The notes below the pieces were generated by a model. That model worked only from the letters and a program-made list of their open reading frames with translations. It had not been told where the DNA came from and did no database searches. DNA of 64,000 bases, taken from contig OY292276.1 of NCBI GenBank assembly GCA_958496175.1, forward strand, positions 59,223,080-59,287,079. Reading direction: 5' to 3'. Origin of the DNA: Sisyra terminalis (taxonomy: Eukaryota > Arthropoda > Insecta > Neuroptera > Sisyridae). Shown here one piece after another: positions 10,056 through 22,727 of the stretch; the stretch's first letter is position 1, and every line of letters starts with the position of its first letter. The position numbers and the translations under genes were made by a program.

Positions 10056-11254
10056 AAATTATTCAGCTACTTAAAGTATTATTTTCAACAGTTATATAAT
10101 CAAATAAAAAATATATAAATTGACTATCTTTCCGTGCGGAATGGGCTATGCGCATGCGCTCTGTTATCCCCCCTTACGCATTCAAAACGTTGGAAAGGGA
10201 ACTCACTCACTAATGTATTTATTTGTAAATACGTATTTCGGATTTTCAGGTTTACAATTTGTGAAAGAAAAAAATTTAATGCTCACTTATAAACTTAATT
10301 TAACCTATTCAGAGTTTAAATTTTTAAGCAGATCCTAAGTTTTTGTTTCTAGTAATAAATCAACTTTGTTTTATATTAATCAGTAATAACGTTTCGCTTT
10401 GAAACGGACTTTGATTAATTATTAAATTTGAAATTTCGATTGTTTATTAAACGTTATCCCTTACAAACTTTGCTACCATTTTTCACTCTTTTACGGGAGA
10501 AATTTGCAAAAACCCTTTCTTATTATAAATCTGCATCGTATAAGGAAAACACTTTCCAAATTTCATCGACACAAATGTGCACTTTTATTTGAAAGTACCA
10601 TGTAAAACGAAAAAAAATAATGCCCTTCTTTATGTTAGTTAACATGACTAAAAAGCTATTTAATTTCGCACATTTGGACGTTGTACATACAAAATTGTTG
10701 GAAATAGGCGGAAAGCGTGGAAGTAAATTCGAATATTTTTTTTTTCAATAACAATAATTGATTTTCAAATTGTTCTAAATACCGAAAGAGTTAATTTGGA
10801 AGATTTTATAATTGAATTGACAGTGAAATATATGGCAAAAAATTGCTACCTTAATGCTTTTCAGCCGAATATATAATTACTCCAGATCACAACCATTGGT
10901 TTATACAATGAAACAGATTATAAAAAGTTTGACTGTTGAAAAACGAACCAAAATTTAAAATCGCCTACTTGGTATAAGTACTACATAAGTATTAAACTTT
11001 CGTACTAATTTAGTGAAATGACGTTATTTTAAATGTTGTTATTAAAATGATAAGAAAAAAACACTTAAATTTTATTTCTTAATATAATTTTAGATAAACT
11101 TTTTTCTATATTATCAACACTGATTATTAAATTTAAAATTTCGATCGTTGGTTAACTACATTATCTCATATTGAACTTTTTATTGAGATAATTTTTAGTT
11201 GCGAATGCAACGGGCAACTACTTCAATATAAATCATAAGAAATACTTCGCCTTA
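10056..11254. other. Intergenic, AT-rich
   Basis: No gene is supported. A motif of about 45 bp near 10420-10460 recurs in diverged form near 11125-11165. The longest frame (10120-10338) has no recognisable product. Confidence 0.5.
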
Positions 11255-14200
11255 TCAGTATCGTTCAAAGTTAAAATCTTTGGGATAATATCGCACGGGA
11301 ATCATCATCTTTTCCTGCTGTACCATTATCTGCGTTTTGGATTGTACGTGCACGCATCCATCAACTTTCTTGGAACTCTTGAAAAATTGTCGATAGACAT
11401 TTGGAATGGATTTTACCAAATAGTATATGATCTCAAGTACACTGATGATCGATCCGCCCAAACACAGTCCAAATATGCCACCAAAAGATGCTAAAACAAA
11501 TCTTATTTTTTTTTTCATCGGAAAAACTATCGATTTCAAGTTTACCTAACAGAGAGTCCCACGACATGAAAGCGTCTCGTCGATACTTTAGACAGGTCAT
11601 CGCTTCAAAATAAACCCAAACTGTCGATTCTTCACTAGAAAACAAAGAAAATATAGTTAAAGTTGACAGAAATGTTTAAAAAATAGTTTCCAATCTGTTT
11701 GGGATATCTTCTATCTATTATTATAAAGAGGAAAGATTTGATTGTTTGTTTGCTTTGAATAGACTCCGAAACTACTTGGCCGATTTGAAAAATCCTTTCA
11801 CTGTTGGGAAGCTTCACTATTTCCGGTGAACATAGGCTATATTAAATTTTCAAAAAAAAATAGAGATCCATACTAAAACTCCAATAATGTGTGAAAAAAA
11901 TTACCATAAAACTTTCATACATCGCGTGCGCTGGTGATTTAACTAAAGAACGAAACAACCGAATTTAATGAAACTTTATACTAAGATACAACACAATTAC
12001 CCACACACGTTAGGCTATTTATCATTCCTTCAAAATAATAAGGGAATGTACCCCCTACGTAAAAACTTAGGGATAAAAAAAATACTTTAGATAGGCGAGT
12101 TATATATCATTGAAAAGGTATTTCAAAGTTAAAAAATGATCTCTATTGATATTTTTAGTTGAACTATTAAAAAGCACAGTAATTTAATTTAAAGTACAAA
12201 AAATTATCTTTTTGAAATATAAATGTTTTTATAGATAATAATCTGACAGAAAACTTTTTTTTTACAAAGTTATTGTAAATAGATCCTTAGGGTTGCTCAG
12301 TAAGGAAATATTAACGAAAAAAATGTAATAGTAATACTAATAATAATAATAATAGTAATAAAGCTTAAAATAAAAACGTTTTTAAAACCGTGCATATATA
12401 AAATGGTCTATTTATACTCCTCTGACTGATGAAATTTTAATATTCGGTGTATTCCTAATAGAAAGTAGGCATGTGATAAGATTTTTTTTTGAAAATTCCT
12501 ACCCTAACAGACAAGGGTGGATTCAGGATTTTTTTCTTGGGCGGGGGGGGGGGACAATATCTTTTATTTGCAAGTACGTGAAAGGGATCACGAAAAAAGT
12601 TCGTAATTCCAGCCAGAATTCATCATAATGATAAATAATAAATAATCATATCATCATAATGATAAAAGAAATTTAAAATCCTCTTCCAGAGCAAAAGGCA
12701 TACGCCAAATCGTGTATGGTGAACTCTTGACTATCCAATATGGTTTAATTATATAGTTGAAATTCAGATATTTCAATAATAAGTTTAAAGATACATAATG
12801 GTTATATATGATTATGGAAGAACTGGGTTTCGTGCAATTGTACAAATTTCAATTTCGCGGTTGTGTTGTACAGTGCAATAGTGTAATAGTTTTTGGAAAA
12901 AGGTTCATTCGGGAATCGAAAAAGGGGGATGGGGTTATTTTGATGGGAGTATTTTGATAACTTTCGACTTTTTTTTGGTCATAATTAAGACCGAATTTAT
13001 TGAACTTGACGATATTTTTTATTTGATGTATGATGTAGTATGATTATATTTTTCGTAAAAGAATAAGAAAATACGTTACGCAGACGAAGTCGCGGGGATC
13101 AGCTAGTATATATATATAAAGGTTTATATTTCAAAGAGGCAATTTTTTAAAATTTAAATTGAATTTACTGTGTTTTTTATCAGTTCAACTAACAATATTT
13201 TTTTCAGATAATTTTCTAATTTTAAATTACCTTTCCAATGATATATAACTCATCGGTCTAGTGTAAAAATTTCTGTTTTCATTCCTAGAGAATACCTTTC
13301 CTTATTATTTTTTTGGAATGATAAGTAGCCTATAGTCTGTGGGAAATTGTGTTGTATCTTAATACCAAATTTCATTAAATTCGGTTGTTCCGTTCTTTAG
13401 TTAAATCGGGACACACAGATAGACAGACAAAAATTTTAAAAATGTTAAATTTGGAATAGGGGCCTCTTGAAACAAAAATTTACCCTAAAATTGGGTTCAA
13501 AATCGAAATGTACAGACAGACGTAAGAATTTTATATATTAGTATAGATATTGTTTAATAGAAATACACGAAAACGGGGTATAGAAGCTTTAGAGAGCTTT
13601 TGCAGAAGATTATCAACAGAACTTATAAGCAATCAAGTGGAACAGGAGGATATTTATTTAACCCTTCTAAAAAGCAATTCATCCACCAGATTGGACTGAC
13701 CCCAAATAAGCAAATAATAAACTTACACCGGAGGTTTATGTAAACGTCCAAAATGAGCTGCAATCCAAGAAAAAAAACATTTTAATTTCTTCCTCACTGA
13801 TAATTCAAAACGCTTACGACTCGATGCATCGGAAATTTCGGTCGTCACTTTATACGTATGCTCCAAACATCCTGGATAACAATTACAAGATAATCCTCGT
13901 GGCTTTCGATTGCCTTCAACCCCTTCAGTGTCATCCTCATCGTCATGATTATCAAAACTATACAAAATATCTGCAAAAAAGGACAATTAATCAAACAATT
14001 TTCAGCTTTCCACGATTAACTTACGTCGATTTTCACGCAAGCAAAGTACGTCTTTCAGTTCACAATTGGGAAAATTACCTGAAATTTTACAGAGAAAAAA
14101 AAATGAATAAAGGAGCCGCCATAATGAAATTCTGGTGTATTGGATTACCACATCCGGGATAGTAAAACGGGCAGCATTTGCACAAATTTTTGATTTCCTG

Positions 14201-17200
14201 CACGCGGCATTGGGTGAAACAGCTATTGTAGGTGTATTCGGGTGTAATGTTTAATTTGACCTACAAAATATTTAATTAATTAATTTAAACAAGATTTAAT
14301 AAAATGAACTTTTGTCGTCCAGGTTATCAACTGAGATGTATGGATGATGTACTTCAACTGTTAACTTTTCTGCAATTGTCTGATTTAACGTGTTTTGATT
14401 TGACAATAATAAAAATTTGAATTTCGCATTGTTAAACATTACAAAATCAATATTGGTTATGTATCTTCATTTTTAAAGAGGTTTGAATTTGAATAACTAA
14501 TTTTTTATCGTATTATTTTAGGGTAATAATTTAATGTTATATACAAAGGGTTTGAAGACGGATTTTCATATCAAGAGATACACAGTATATTCCAACCTTG
14601 AAAAAGTATAAAAGTACTAAGTTGTCCGGAAAATTTTTGCCTTTTGGTATGCATTTATTACATTCTATAGCTGTGATTCTGTTTTGAAACTTTTACCCAT
14701 TTTGCAGGCAATTTAAAAATCCCTAAAATCGGCCCATCCAGAATCGCCCAGGTTTTCCAGCGGAATACTCAAATCTTTGCCAAAATCGATACGAACTTTC
14801 TAAATAATCCAATAGCACCGGAAGAATAATCATGTGGGGAAATCTGCCGTAAGGTAATTGACCAGAAACAGCTTATAGCAATAGTAATGGTAATAATAGT
14901 TAATAAATCACAATTGATTTATTAATAATTAAACTCAATATAACACAAAGTCAACAGAAAATATTTTATACCTACATGGGAATCCGTTCCTGAGGGAGAC
15001 AAAACTATCGAATATCTGGTGGCAAGATTCATGTCAAAAGAGGAAAGAATGAATCGAACCGAGGAACCAGTGGCATTGCGGGAAATAACTATAAAATGGC
15101 ACAAATGCGGAAAACCAGGAAAGATAATTAACCAGAAATAGTTTAATATCGCTGATTATTAACGAACTATAATAAGAGGTAATTTCTTTAATAATAATAG
15201 CCAAAAATGGTACACTGATTTTTCCTATGCTTCAGAAACGTGGACAATCCGTGCAGCTGATCGGCGACGAATTGATACCTTCGAAATGTGGGTCTGGAAC
15301 AAGGTTCATAAATTACACAGGTTGCCCCATTAGAAAAAAAAATGACGTCATTCGAAGAATTTTGAAATTTGAATCAGTCTGAAGATATGTACGAATTTCT
15401 TCTGGATACGTCACGTAGCGCATGAGGCCACCTGTGTATTTTATAAACCGTGGGTCTGGAGGAGAATGCTACGGACCCCATGGACGGCTAAAAGAACTAA
15501 TGTCTCTGTTTTGAACGAAGTTAAGCCAGTATGGACGAATCCTCAGGTTTTTCGGACATATCACGCGCCACAAGATCATGGAAAACCTAATGGTACAAGG
15601 ACGACCTGAAGAGAAGAGAAAACGAGGGCGATCACCGACCCGTTGGACGGAAGTGGTGGAAAAGCTCGTTGATTCGAGTTTCAAGTTCGCAACACGACAG
15701 GCAAAGGAGCGTAATCGCTGGAGAAGGACCATCCAGCAGGTTCCGAGAGACCTGGAACTCCCCACGTGACAGCCATTTTTTTTTAATCGCCATACATCGG
15801 CAGAGATGTTGGATTAAGAAGAAGTTCAAAAATGAGTTAAGAACAGAACGTCGTTGTTTCATCAAAGGTAGTACTGATAATAAAAGTTAAAAAATCACTA
15901 TTGATTAACTAATTAATAAACTCAATATAACAAAAGGTCAACAGAAAAGATTTTATATCTACGTGGAAATCCGTTCCTGAGGGAGACAAAACTATTGAAA
16001 ATCTGGTGGCAAGACTCACGTCAAAAGAGGAAAGAATGAATCGAACCAAGGAAGCAATGGCATTGCGGGAAATAACTATAAAATGGTACAAATGAGGAAA
16101 ATGAGGACACTTTAAAATTAGTGCATAGAAAAGAATCGTATTGGAAAAGTCAATAAAAACATGGAACAACGTGAGAGCAGTGGCGTAGCTACCTAGGGAC
16201 TAGGCGGGGCAGTGCCCCGGGGCCCTCAAGCTCAGGGGGCCCTCAAATCCTTACCAGAAATCTTGATCGAACTGAACTTTTGGAAATTCAGTTGGAAGTT
16301 CACCAAATATAAAAAGAAATAATGAGCAAATATGGAGTGCTAGAATGCGACCTAACGAAAGTATTTACAGCGATGTTATAATTCTTTACAGTTCCTGTCA
16401 CTTCTGCAGCAACTGAAAGGTCATTTAGCCAATTAAAAATAATAAACAAATATTTAAGAAATAAAATGGACCAAACTCGACTCCGATATGTATCGCTAAT
16501 ATCAATTGAAAACAAAACCGCATTAAGCCTGGATTTAAACGAAGTCATTGATACTTTTGCGAAAAGTAAAGCGAGGAAAAAAATTGTAAATATAATTGTT
16601 ATTTAGTCAGTTGGTAGGCCCCATCTTTATATAATAAACCCTTGAATCTTTTCCTATTTCGTTTTATTAGCCAAAACTACACCAAGTATTAATTGTAATT
16701 TATGTTGTTACTGTTTAATATTTTTATTACCTGTCCTGCAGTGCACAAAAAAGAGCTTAAGTAGCTTAGCATTTTTAAAGTATTTGTATATTTCATATTT
16801 TAATTTGATAAGATATATTCAGTTTACCAAGCAGTGGAGCCCCATTTTTTAATTTGCTCCAGGGCCCTTGGTTACCTAGCTACGCCACTGCGTGGAAGTT
16901 AGACATTCATGGTGAATGATGGGTCCCAGCAAAAATTAATGAGAATAGGAAAAATTCAATGGAAAGTCACAATAATTGAAAATATATTACATGTACCAAA
17001 TATGGTTGTAAATCTTTTCTCGGTCAAATGTGCAACGGACATGACAACAAACGTGGAAACTTGTAAATTCACCAGGAATGGTGAAATAGAGGCAAAAAGG
17101 AATGGACCGTTATACGAAATACAATTTCGATTTCTGAATAAGTGGAAAAGCCAGGAAATAATTGCCAATAATAGACAAAATATAATAAATTTGGAGTCTT

Positions 17201-19661
17201 GGGACGAAAAATTTGCCCATTAAAATTTTGATCAAGTAAAAGGGAATTTCAATAAAAACAACGTTTAATCCAAGAGTCGAAAACAAGGAAGCTATGGTAT
17301 GTTGCATGTTTGAGAGGTAAATTCGGTAAACTACACAGAATATCATTCAGCAAATGTGATTTTCAGGTCGAGAAAGTATGCGGTTCGATGGAAATTAATT
17401 CCGTGGGCAATTCCACATATTTTCTGCTTATCAGGAATGATTTATTAAACTACAGATTCGTTTATTTTATGAAACATAAATCTAAAACGGTGGTATACTT
17501 AAAACGTTTTATAAAACTAGCAAAAAACGAAACCGGAAACGAAATCAAAACCATAAGATCCGATAATGGAAAGGAATTCATAAATGGTGGAGTAAAGAGG
17601 TTGTTGGAGGAAAACGAAATGAAATATCAAACTACAGTAAATTATACTCCAGAGTAGAATGAAAACCTTGGTAGAAGCTTTAAAAACCATGATGAAGGCA
17701 AGAAAAGTTCTGGACTAAAGTTTTCGGGTTTGAATAGATCCACGAAAGTTTGGTCGAATATAAATTACGATTTCAACCAATTAAGAGTTTTTTTTTGGAT
17801 CGGAAGTTTATGTATGGGGGCATCGTTAGGTACCTAAAATTCATTGTGGTAGAGGAACAAGAACATTTGGAGGCAAAAGTAGTACGAAAACAATTCCTGT
17901 GAATCACATCGAAAGCCCAATGAATGCTTTGAATTCGGAAAGAAAGGAAGATCTAAAAGAGAAAGCAAAAACACAAGAAGAATTACATAGAACCAGGAAA
18001 ATGAAATAAGAGAAGACCAGATTGATTAAACGACTACGTCTCAAGTTTTGTTACTGTGATGGACGAATCCAAGGAAAAATCAAACATGGGTGGAAATTTG
18101 ATTGCCGAAAAACATGTAACAAATGGGTGTTCTATGTAAAACCTGATGACAATGAGGGAGGGCTTCGTCAAATCGGAAAATTATCATTATCATCGGTAAA
18201 AATCATTGTCTTTATACTAAACTTAAGGGAGGGCTGTTAATATGTGGATGACTTATTAATCTGGGGCAATGGTAGTAAGGAAATAAACCGATGGATAATC
18301 ACTTTGAAATGAAAGAAGGTTTAGTATCTAACTTTCTGGGAATTAATAATTAATTAATAATAAGACAGTACGTGGATAAGGGCGTCATATTGATAAATCA
18401 AAGCACTTATTTGAGAAGAATTTTGTAAAAAATCAATATGGTTGATTGTACAGAAAATATTGAACTATTGAGGGAGGAAGAGTATTAAATAATTGACAAT
18501 AATGCCGATTGTTAATGGATTATATGAGGGGCTGTTTCTTCAATAATAATAGCCAGTTTGTTCAAAAGTGATTTAAACGTCGTTACGTCATCAAGTGATA
18601 GTTTTAATTCAATAAATGACAACTTAAGTTTATATACTTTATATAACAAAACATAAAAATAAAATAAAAAAATACCTCATCACTGAAGTAACACTGCCGT
18701 TGTCGCAAAGCCAAATTCCTTACTTCCTCCGACGTAACAATTACCGAAGGCGAAACAGCCACCGAAATTGATTGACTTGGATGGAAAATTATGTTCGACA
18801 AAGACATTTCCGGATAATCCCGCCAATCGTGAATGAAAACTTGACTACCAATGAACATATTATCATTGATATAATTTTCTGGTTCAATATTAACGCTTGT
18901 CTCCAACGAAATAAACGAACCAGCTCCACTCACATACATTGGTCCATTTCTTTGCATAGTTTTAAAATTTTTATGAAAGTTAAAGATGCAACAAAAACCA
19001 TTCGATGTTTTCCGCAACATGAAAAGTTCAGAACAGTTTTTCCTAATGCCCACCCAATTGCATTTCGCTAAGAGTTTATCGCATGGTTGGGTTAACTAAA
19101 ATTAATTGTTTTATCCGGGGTTTTGCCTCAGTAGATATACTTACCTCATACATTAGGGTTTCAATTGTAAAATTAAAGTTAGTTTTAATGTAATTCAGGA
19201 TATCTTGATAGTGGTTGTCTGATAGATGATGGGAAACCAAATGTGATAGGGATCGAAAAAAATTGAATGTATAGTTGCGGGAAAAGCGATCGGAAGGTCT
19301 GAAAAAATTGGTGTGAAAATATTTAAAAAAATATTAATTGGAGTCCTTACAATTTTTTTATGAATTCTTCCATGGCCGGACGATAAATCACGTTGATATT
19401 ACAAATGGAAACGGCTGGAAATGGAACATTTGAAATCGGATAGTTGTAGGTTTCAACCCCTAAAATTGTCGGATATGTTTGAAAGAGATTCCATTGACGT
19501 TGTAATAGTACGACCAGGATCACCATCCCCAAACTACAAACAACTAGCCAAACCACCGAATGCAACCATCCACGCTCCTCGGCAATATACCGAAAGCCAT
19601 GCATTGTGGTCCTCTCACAAAACTCACGAAATGGTTTCTTAATCTTTCGATGTTTCGCCAT
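11255..19661 (-). CDS. Pickpocket-type DEG/ENaC sodium channel subunit
   Basis: Nine exons were assembled: 19351-19661, 19145-19298, 18676-19095, 14149-14260, 14025-14078, 13818-13970, 13727-13757, 11546-11634 and 11255-11490. Together they encode 519 residues in frame. Exon 1 gives a cytosolic N-terminus, the first membrane segment (VVWLVVCSLGMVILVVLLQ) and YPISNVPFPAVSICN, the conserved post-TM1 motif. The extracellular part has the C..LL..C.W pattern, TSNGFCCIFNF and a cysteine-rich loop (CKCCPFYYPGC; CNCYPGCLEHTY). SWDSLLASFGGIFGLCLGGSIISVLEIIYY, spanning the last two exons, holds the degenerin site, selectivity filter and second membrane segment. Such subunits form amiloride-sensitive sodium channels in insect sensory neurons and other cells. 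The intron before exon 4 is 4.4 kb of transposon debris. Exon 7 is only 31 nt and was placed from splice signals and homology. Confidence 0.88.
11690..13545. repeat. Helitron-like sequence and large diverged inverted repeat in a ppk intron
   Basis: The left part (about 11720-11850) and the right part (about 13120-13440) contain mutually inverted copies of the same text, for instance the AAATTCGGTTGTTCCGTTCTTTAGTT segment at about 13375 and its complement at about 11945. The text GACGAAGTCGCGGGGATCAGCTAGT near 13085-13108 resembles the hairpin plus CTAGT 3' terminus of insect Helitron/Helentron elements. The same family is seen on the other strand at 22193-22494. A run of about 13 Gs lies near 12542. 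The family name is from memory of such termini. Confidence 0.5.
15180..15900 (+). pseudogene. Reverse-transcriptase C-terminal fragment (RTE/CR1-like group)
   Basis: The text reads ASETWTIRAADRRRIDTFEMWVW, is interrupted by a MITE at 15300-15452, and resumes as RRMLRTPW; downstream are GRPEEKRKRGRSPTRW near 15600 and ERNRWRRTI near 15710. This is the common C-terminal tail of insect non-LTR reverse transcriptases often annotated as craniofacial-development-protein-2-like. It lies between the two copia gag copies. The fragment is broken by frameshifts. Confidence 0.7.
15300..15452. mobile_element. 153-bp MITE, 9-bp target duplication (family M9), copy 2
   Basis: Same sequence as the element at 9221-9374. 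The 9-bp flanks GGTCTGGAA (15291-15299) and GGTCTGGAG (15453-15461) differ at one base. The host RT text is restored by removing the element and one flank, which confirms the boundaries. Confidence 0.9.
16178..16890 (+). mobile_element. hAT transposon derivative keeping the transposase C-terminus
   Basis: The ends are inverted copies of CAGTGGCGTAGCTACC, flanked by CGTGAGAG (16170-16177) and CGTGGAAG (16891-16898), a decayed 8-bp duplication. Inside, plus-strand text near 16380-16590 (SAATERSFSQLKIINKYLR ... LRYVSLISIEN) is the hAT C-terminal dimerisation domain. The rest of the transposase is missing. It is the likely parent type of the MITEs at 2403 and 61388, which share its end sequences. 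It is inserted in the copia remnant. Confidence 0.85.
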
Positions 19662-19899
19662 CTCGACGATTTTCCACTTGGAACTGTTACCAAGAAATTA
19701 TGTTGTTACCCCAAAGACAAAAAAATTAATGCAATCGATTTCTAATTAAATATTCATCAAACGAATTAATCTAATGCGTTTTCTGCAAAAAAAAAAATGT
19801 GTCGCAACTTAACGATTTCCATAAAACAATTAATTTTTTGTTGTCAAAATTAGATTTTATCAGATCAATTGCATTAAATTAAAATTATTATTTTTTTTT

Positions 19900-21360
19900 T
19901 CAGTCGAAATCTGACCTCGATCAAATGAAATGCAGTCCAAACGCAGTTAATCTATAACAGTGAAAATCAAGTTTGAAATAAAAATAGTGAAACCGACAAT
20001 AGCCAAGCCAGGCCCAAATTCGCTCACAACCCGGTGAGTGAACCAATCAAATAAACACCAAAAACATCACTAAAACCTACTAAAAACCCAAAAAAAAAAT
20101 GAACACCTCATCCTACTCACAAATAACTCAAAAAACCCCAACAGTTATTCCAACTTTCCCTACAAAAAAGAAAAACAAGCAATTGTGTTCGAGAGCATTT
20201 CTAATACAAAAATTGCAGATTACATAAAAGCAGTTGGAAATCAAATCGATTCAAATCGGAACCCAAGAAATATCATTGTTGCATCCCGACTGTCTAACAA
20301 TCGTATCTGTATATATCGAAAATCAACTGAAACCGTCGACCGGACATACATAAACAATTTCAAAAACATTACAGTAAATGAGACGACCATATCATGCAAA
20401 ATTCACCACAAATTCAAACGTTTGCCCGTCTATTCCACACCATATTATTATAGCTACGTTAGCCCAAACAGGATTTGAAATAATGTCCGGGATATGCAAT
20501 TCATTCGAATAGGAATGCAGGAGGAGAGATTTAAACATATCCTATAGCTTTAGACGATTCGTATTCGTCAAAGCATATGACCCCAAAATCCACCCCCAGA
20601 CTCTCTCATTATAAAACACGACAACGAAGAATACCGAAGAATCTTTTTAGGAGAATCTGCTTACCAATTGCAGAAGACTGACAACAGTGGAAAAAATACC
20701 AACACAGTCAATCGCTCCGATGAACACCAACTCAATACCGACAGCGATACCACGAACACCATATCAAAACCAATTATTTTAAATACCAATAATCAAAACT
20801 CTACCATTTCCCAACCAGAATCACCAACTATAGAAAATAACAAAATAAATTTAACCCAGACCACCAGACCCAACGAAGTGGACGAAGTTACCGAAATGCC
20901 ACCCCCAATAACTATTAAAAATGATCATAATAAACCTCACCCCAAGAGAGTAAAGAGAACCCGACAGCCGACAGTATCAAACTCATTATCTGAAGGTATT
21001 AAAGGAAACAATCAATCCCAGTTAGAAATTGCCGATGAGGATACTGATGTTAACAGCAGCTTGGAACAAATGGGAAACAAAGAGTGTACCACCAGACGAC
21101 AGGTTAGAAAAAATATAAAATTCAAATAAAAAAGAAAAAAAAAGAAAACGAAACTTCTGAGGAAGAGGATTGGGCCACAATCAAAAGTGGTCTATTTCAA
21201 TCCCAACTCAATCTCCCCCACTAAACATTGACCAGATAAGGAATATCATGGAAAATACCCGCAGCAACCAAGACCTAAACGATTTGGCCCTGGACTACGC
21301 CACAAGCGTAGAAGACCACATCAGCACACTTCACCAACAAGTAATATTACGGGAATGATT
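19900..21360 (+). pseudogene. Jockey-type retrotransposon 5' UTR and ORF1 (gag-like) remnant
   Basis: A leader of about 200 bp is followed by ORF1 fragments. IIVASRLSNNRICIYRKSTE and NNFKNITVNETTISCKIH near 20270-20400 match the nucleic-acid-binding N-terminal region of jockey-clade ORF1 proteins. A long asparagine/threonine-rich tail (about 20670-21130) follows, then HISTLHQQ near 21330. Frameshifts near 20480 and 21130 break it. No endonuclease or RT follows, so only the 5' part survives. It lies 240 bp upstream of the ppk start codon. Confidence 0.7.
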
Positions 21361-21764
21361 TCCATAATATAAAGTAATGAATTTTATATATTATAGGAAT
21401 CATTTGTATCCTATAATATGGTACTTCTATAATACTCCTCGGATTAATACTTTCTTTAATATAATATTACTAGGAATACTTCCATAATACTATATGTTTT
21501 ATTATAATGTAAGCATTTTTTTTGTTTCTTTTGTGAGAAATTTTTACCCACCATGTGGGCCTCCCAAATCATTTTGATACAGGACCCCTCCAAGACAGGC
21601 TACGCCACTGGCTTGAAGAATGTTTTGTCATAAATTTTTCAAATCGCGAAATTTCTAGTAACTACTGGTTGTACAAATGCACCCCTAAAAATTGAAACCC
21701 CTAAACAAATTAATTATATAATAAATAGATAAACGGGACCAACTTTATTATGAAAACATAATAT
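21361..21764. other. Intergenic, with a probable hAT end near 21612
   Basis: AT-rich with short imperfect repeats of ATAATAC-type text. GGCTACGCCACTG ending near 21611 resembles the right terminus of the GTAGCTA hAT family, but no matching left end was found. Confidence 0.35.
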
Positions 21765-22160
21765 TATTGAATTCGATTAATCTGTTCTTCAATCATACGG
21801 CAGAATTCAAGTAGACAAATATTAAAGTACAATTTTTTTGACCTTTGCTCCCCATAATGACCATTGTTGTGAGCAAAACCGAATAAATTCCAAACAGGTG
21901 TGAAATTGAAAAGAATTTTAGATGATCTCAACTTGCGATAATAAATATTATGGTAATGAGAAAAATGCAGATTCAAAGCTGTAATTTATGGACTCGTTAA
22001 AAAGTGTTAATGGATTTATAATTGGCAACAAATAATAAATACCTCAAACTGGTTTCAAATTCCTTAAACGACATATTTAAAGCTGCCATTCTCTCATTTT
22101 GACCTTCAAGTTTTAACTATGTTATTAACTATTTAACTATGTTTCATATCACCAATTGAG
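21765..22160. repeat. Dispersed repeat, copy 2 (partner at 3190-3600)
   Basis: See the copy at 3190-3600. The stretch at about 22005-22100 is nearly identical to 3440-3540. The minus-strand frame of 70 residues here is open, whereas the partner copy has stops, so coding is doubtful. Confidence 0.6.
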
Positions 22161-22192
22161 TATATTTGAATTTTTCGTATATATACAATATA

Positions 22193-22494
22193 GCTAATCC
22201 CCGCGACTTCATCTGCGTAACGTAGGGGTAGATTATATTTGTGCAGGTATATGAAAATTTTTATTTATCTTATTTCTTTTACGGAAAACATAACCATACC
22301 TGAAAACACTATTTTGTCGACTTTCAAAACAGACATTTAATAAACTGAAAATTGAATATAGCCTATGTTCAACGCAGGTAGTGTAGCTTTTCAACAGTGA
22401 AAGAATTTTTCAAATCGGTCAAGTAGTTTCGGAGCCTATTCAATGCAAACAAACAATCAAATCTTTCCTCTATATAATATTAGAGTAGATGAAT
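22193..22494 (-). mobile_element. Short non-autonomous Helitron-like element
   Basis: On the minus strand it begins near 22494 with the text AGAGGAAAGATTTGATTG, continues through a conserved AGTTTCGGAGCC-complement block, and ends near 22193 with GATGAAGTCGCGGGGATTAG, the hairpin-plus-CTAG-like terminus seen near 13085-13108. It carries no coding sequence. The family assignment is inferred from the terminus. Confidence 0.5.
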
Positions 22495-22727
22495 GTAAAA
22501 TTGTAAAAGCTATCAAATTTTAGTCGCTAATGACCAAGCTATTGAAACGACTTAAAGTAAATAAATAAATTAAAAATTTTTTTTTTTTTTGAATAGGAAG
22601 TTAGAAATAAAAACTTCAGTTTCTTTTGCAATATTCATGGAATTGTTTTCTTTTCTTTTTTGAAACTTAAATATTTGCTACAATATCTTTGTCGTGTTTA
22701 ATTTAAATAGGAAATTTGTTGAGAGTT

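Larger units (their letters stand above)
14925..18520 (+). pseudogene. Ty1/copia retrotransposon remnant, fragmented by nested insertions
   Basis: Recognisable pieces appear in copia order. Gag with a CCHC-like knuckle (KWHKCGKPG near 15095; a second diverged gag copy ends near 16110), then protease-side text VPNMVVNLFSVKCA near 17000, a GAG-pre-integrase motif near 17205, an integrase block at 17310-17657 (GSMEINS; IRSDNGKEFING; NYTPE) and a reverse-transcriptase YVDDLLIWG box near 18242. There are many stops. No LTRs were identified. The gag segment is present twice, on either side of another RT remnant, which implies a local duplication or rearrangement. Confidence 0.8.

Noticed and set aside
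10120..10338. 72-codon ORF in the 10-11 kb intergenic region
   Set aside because: No domain, signal peptide or conserved motif is seen, and the AT-rich tail of the frame looks random.
21764..21976. 70-codon minus-strand ORF as a gene
   Set aside because: The partner repeat at about 3190-3400 has stops in the corresponding frame, so the openness is probably chance.
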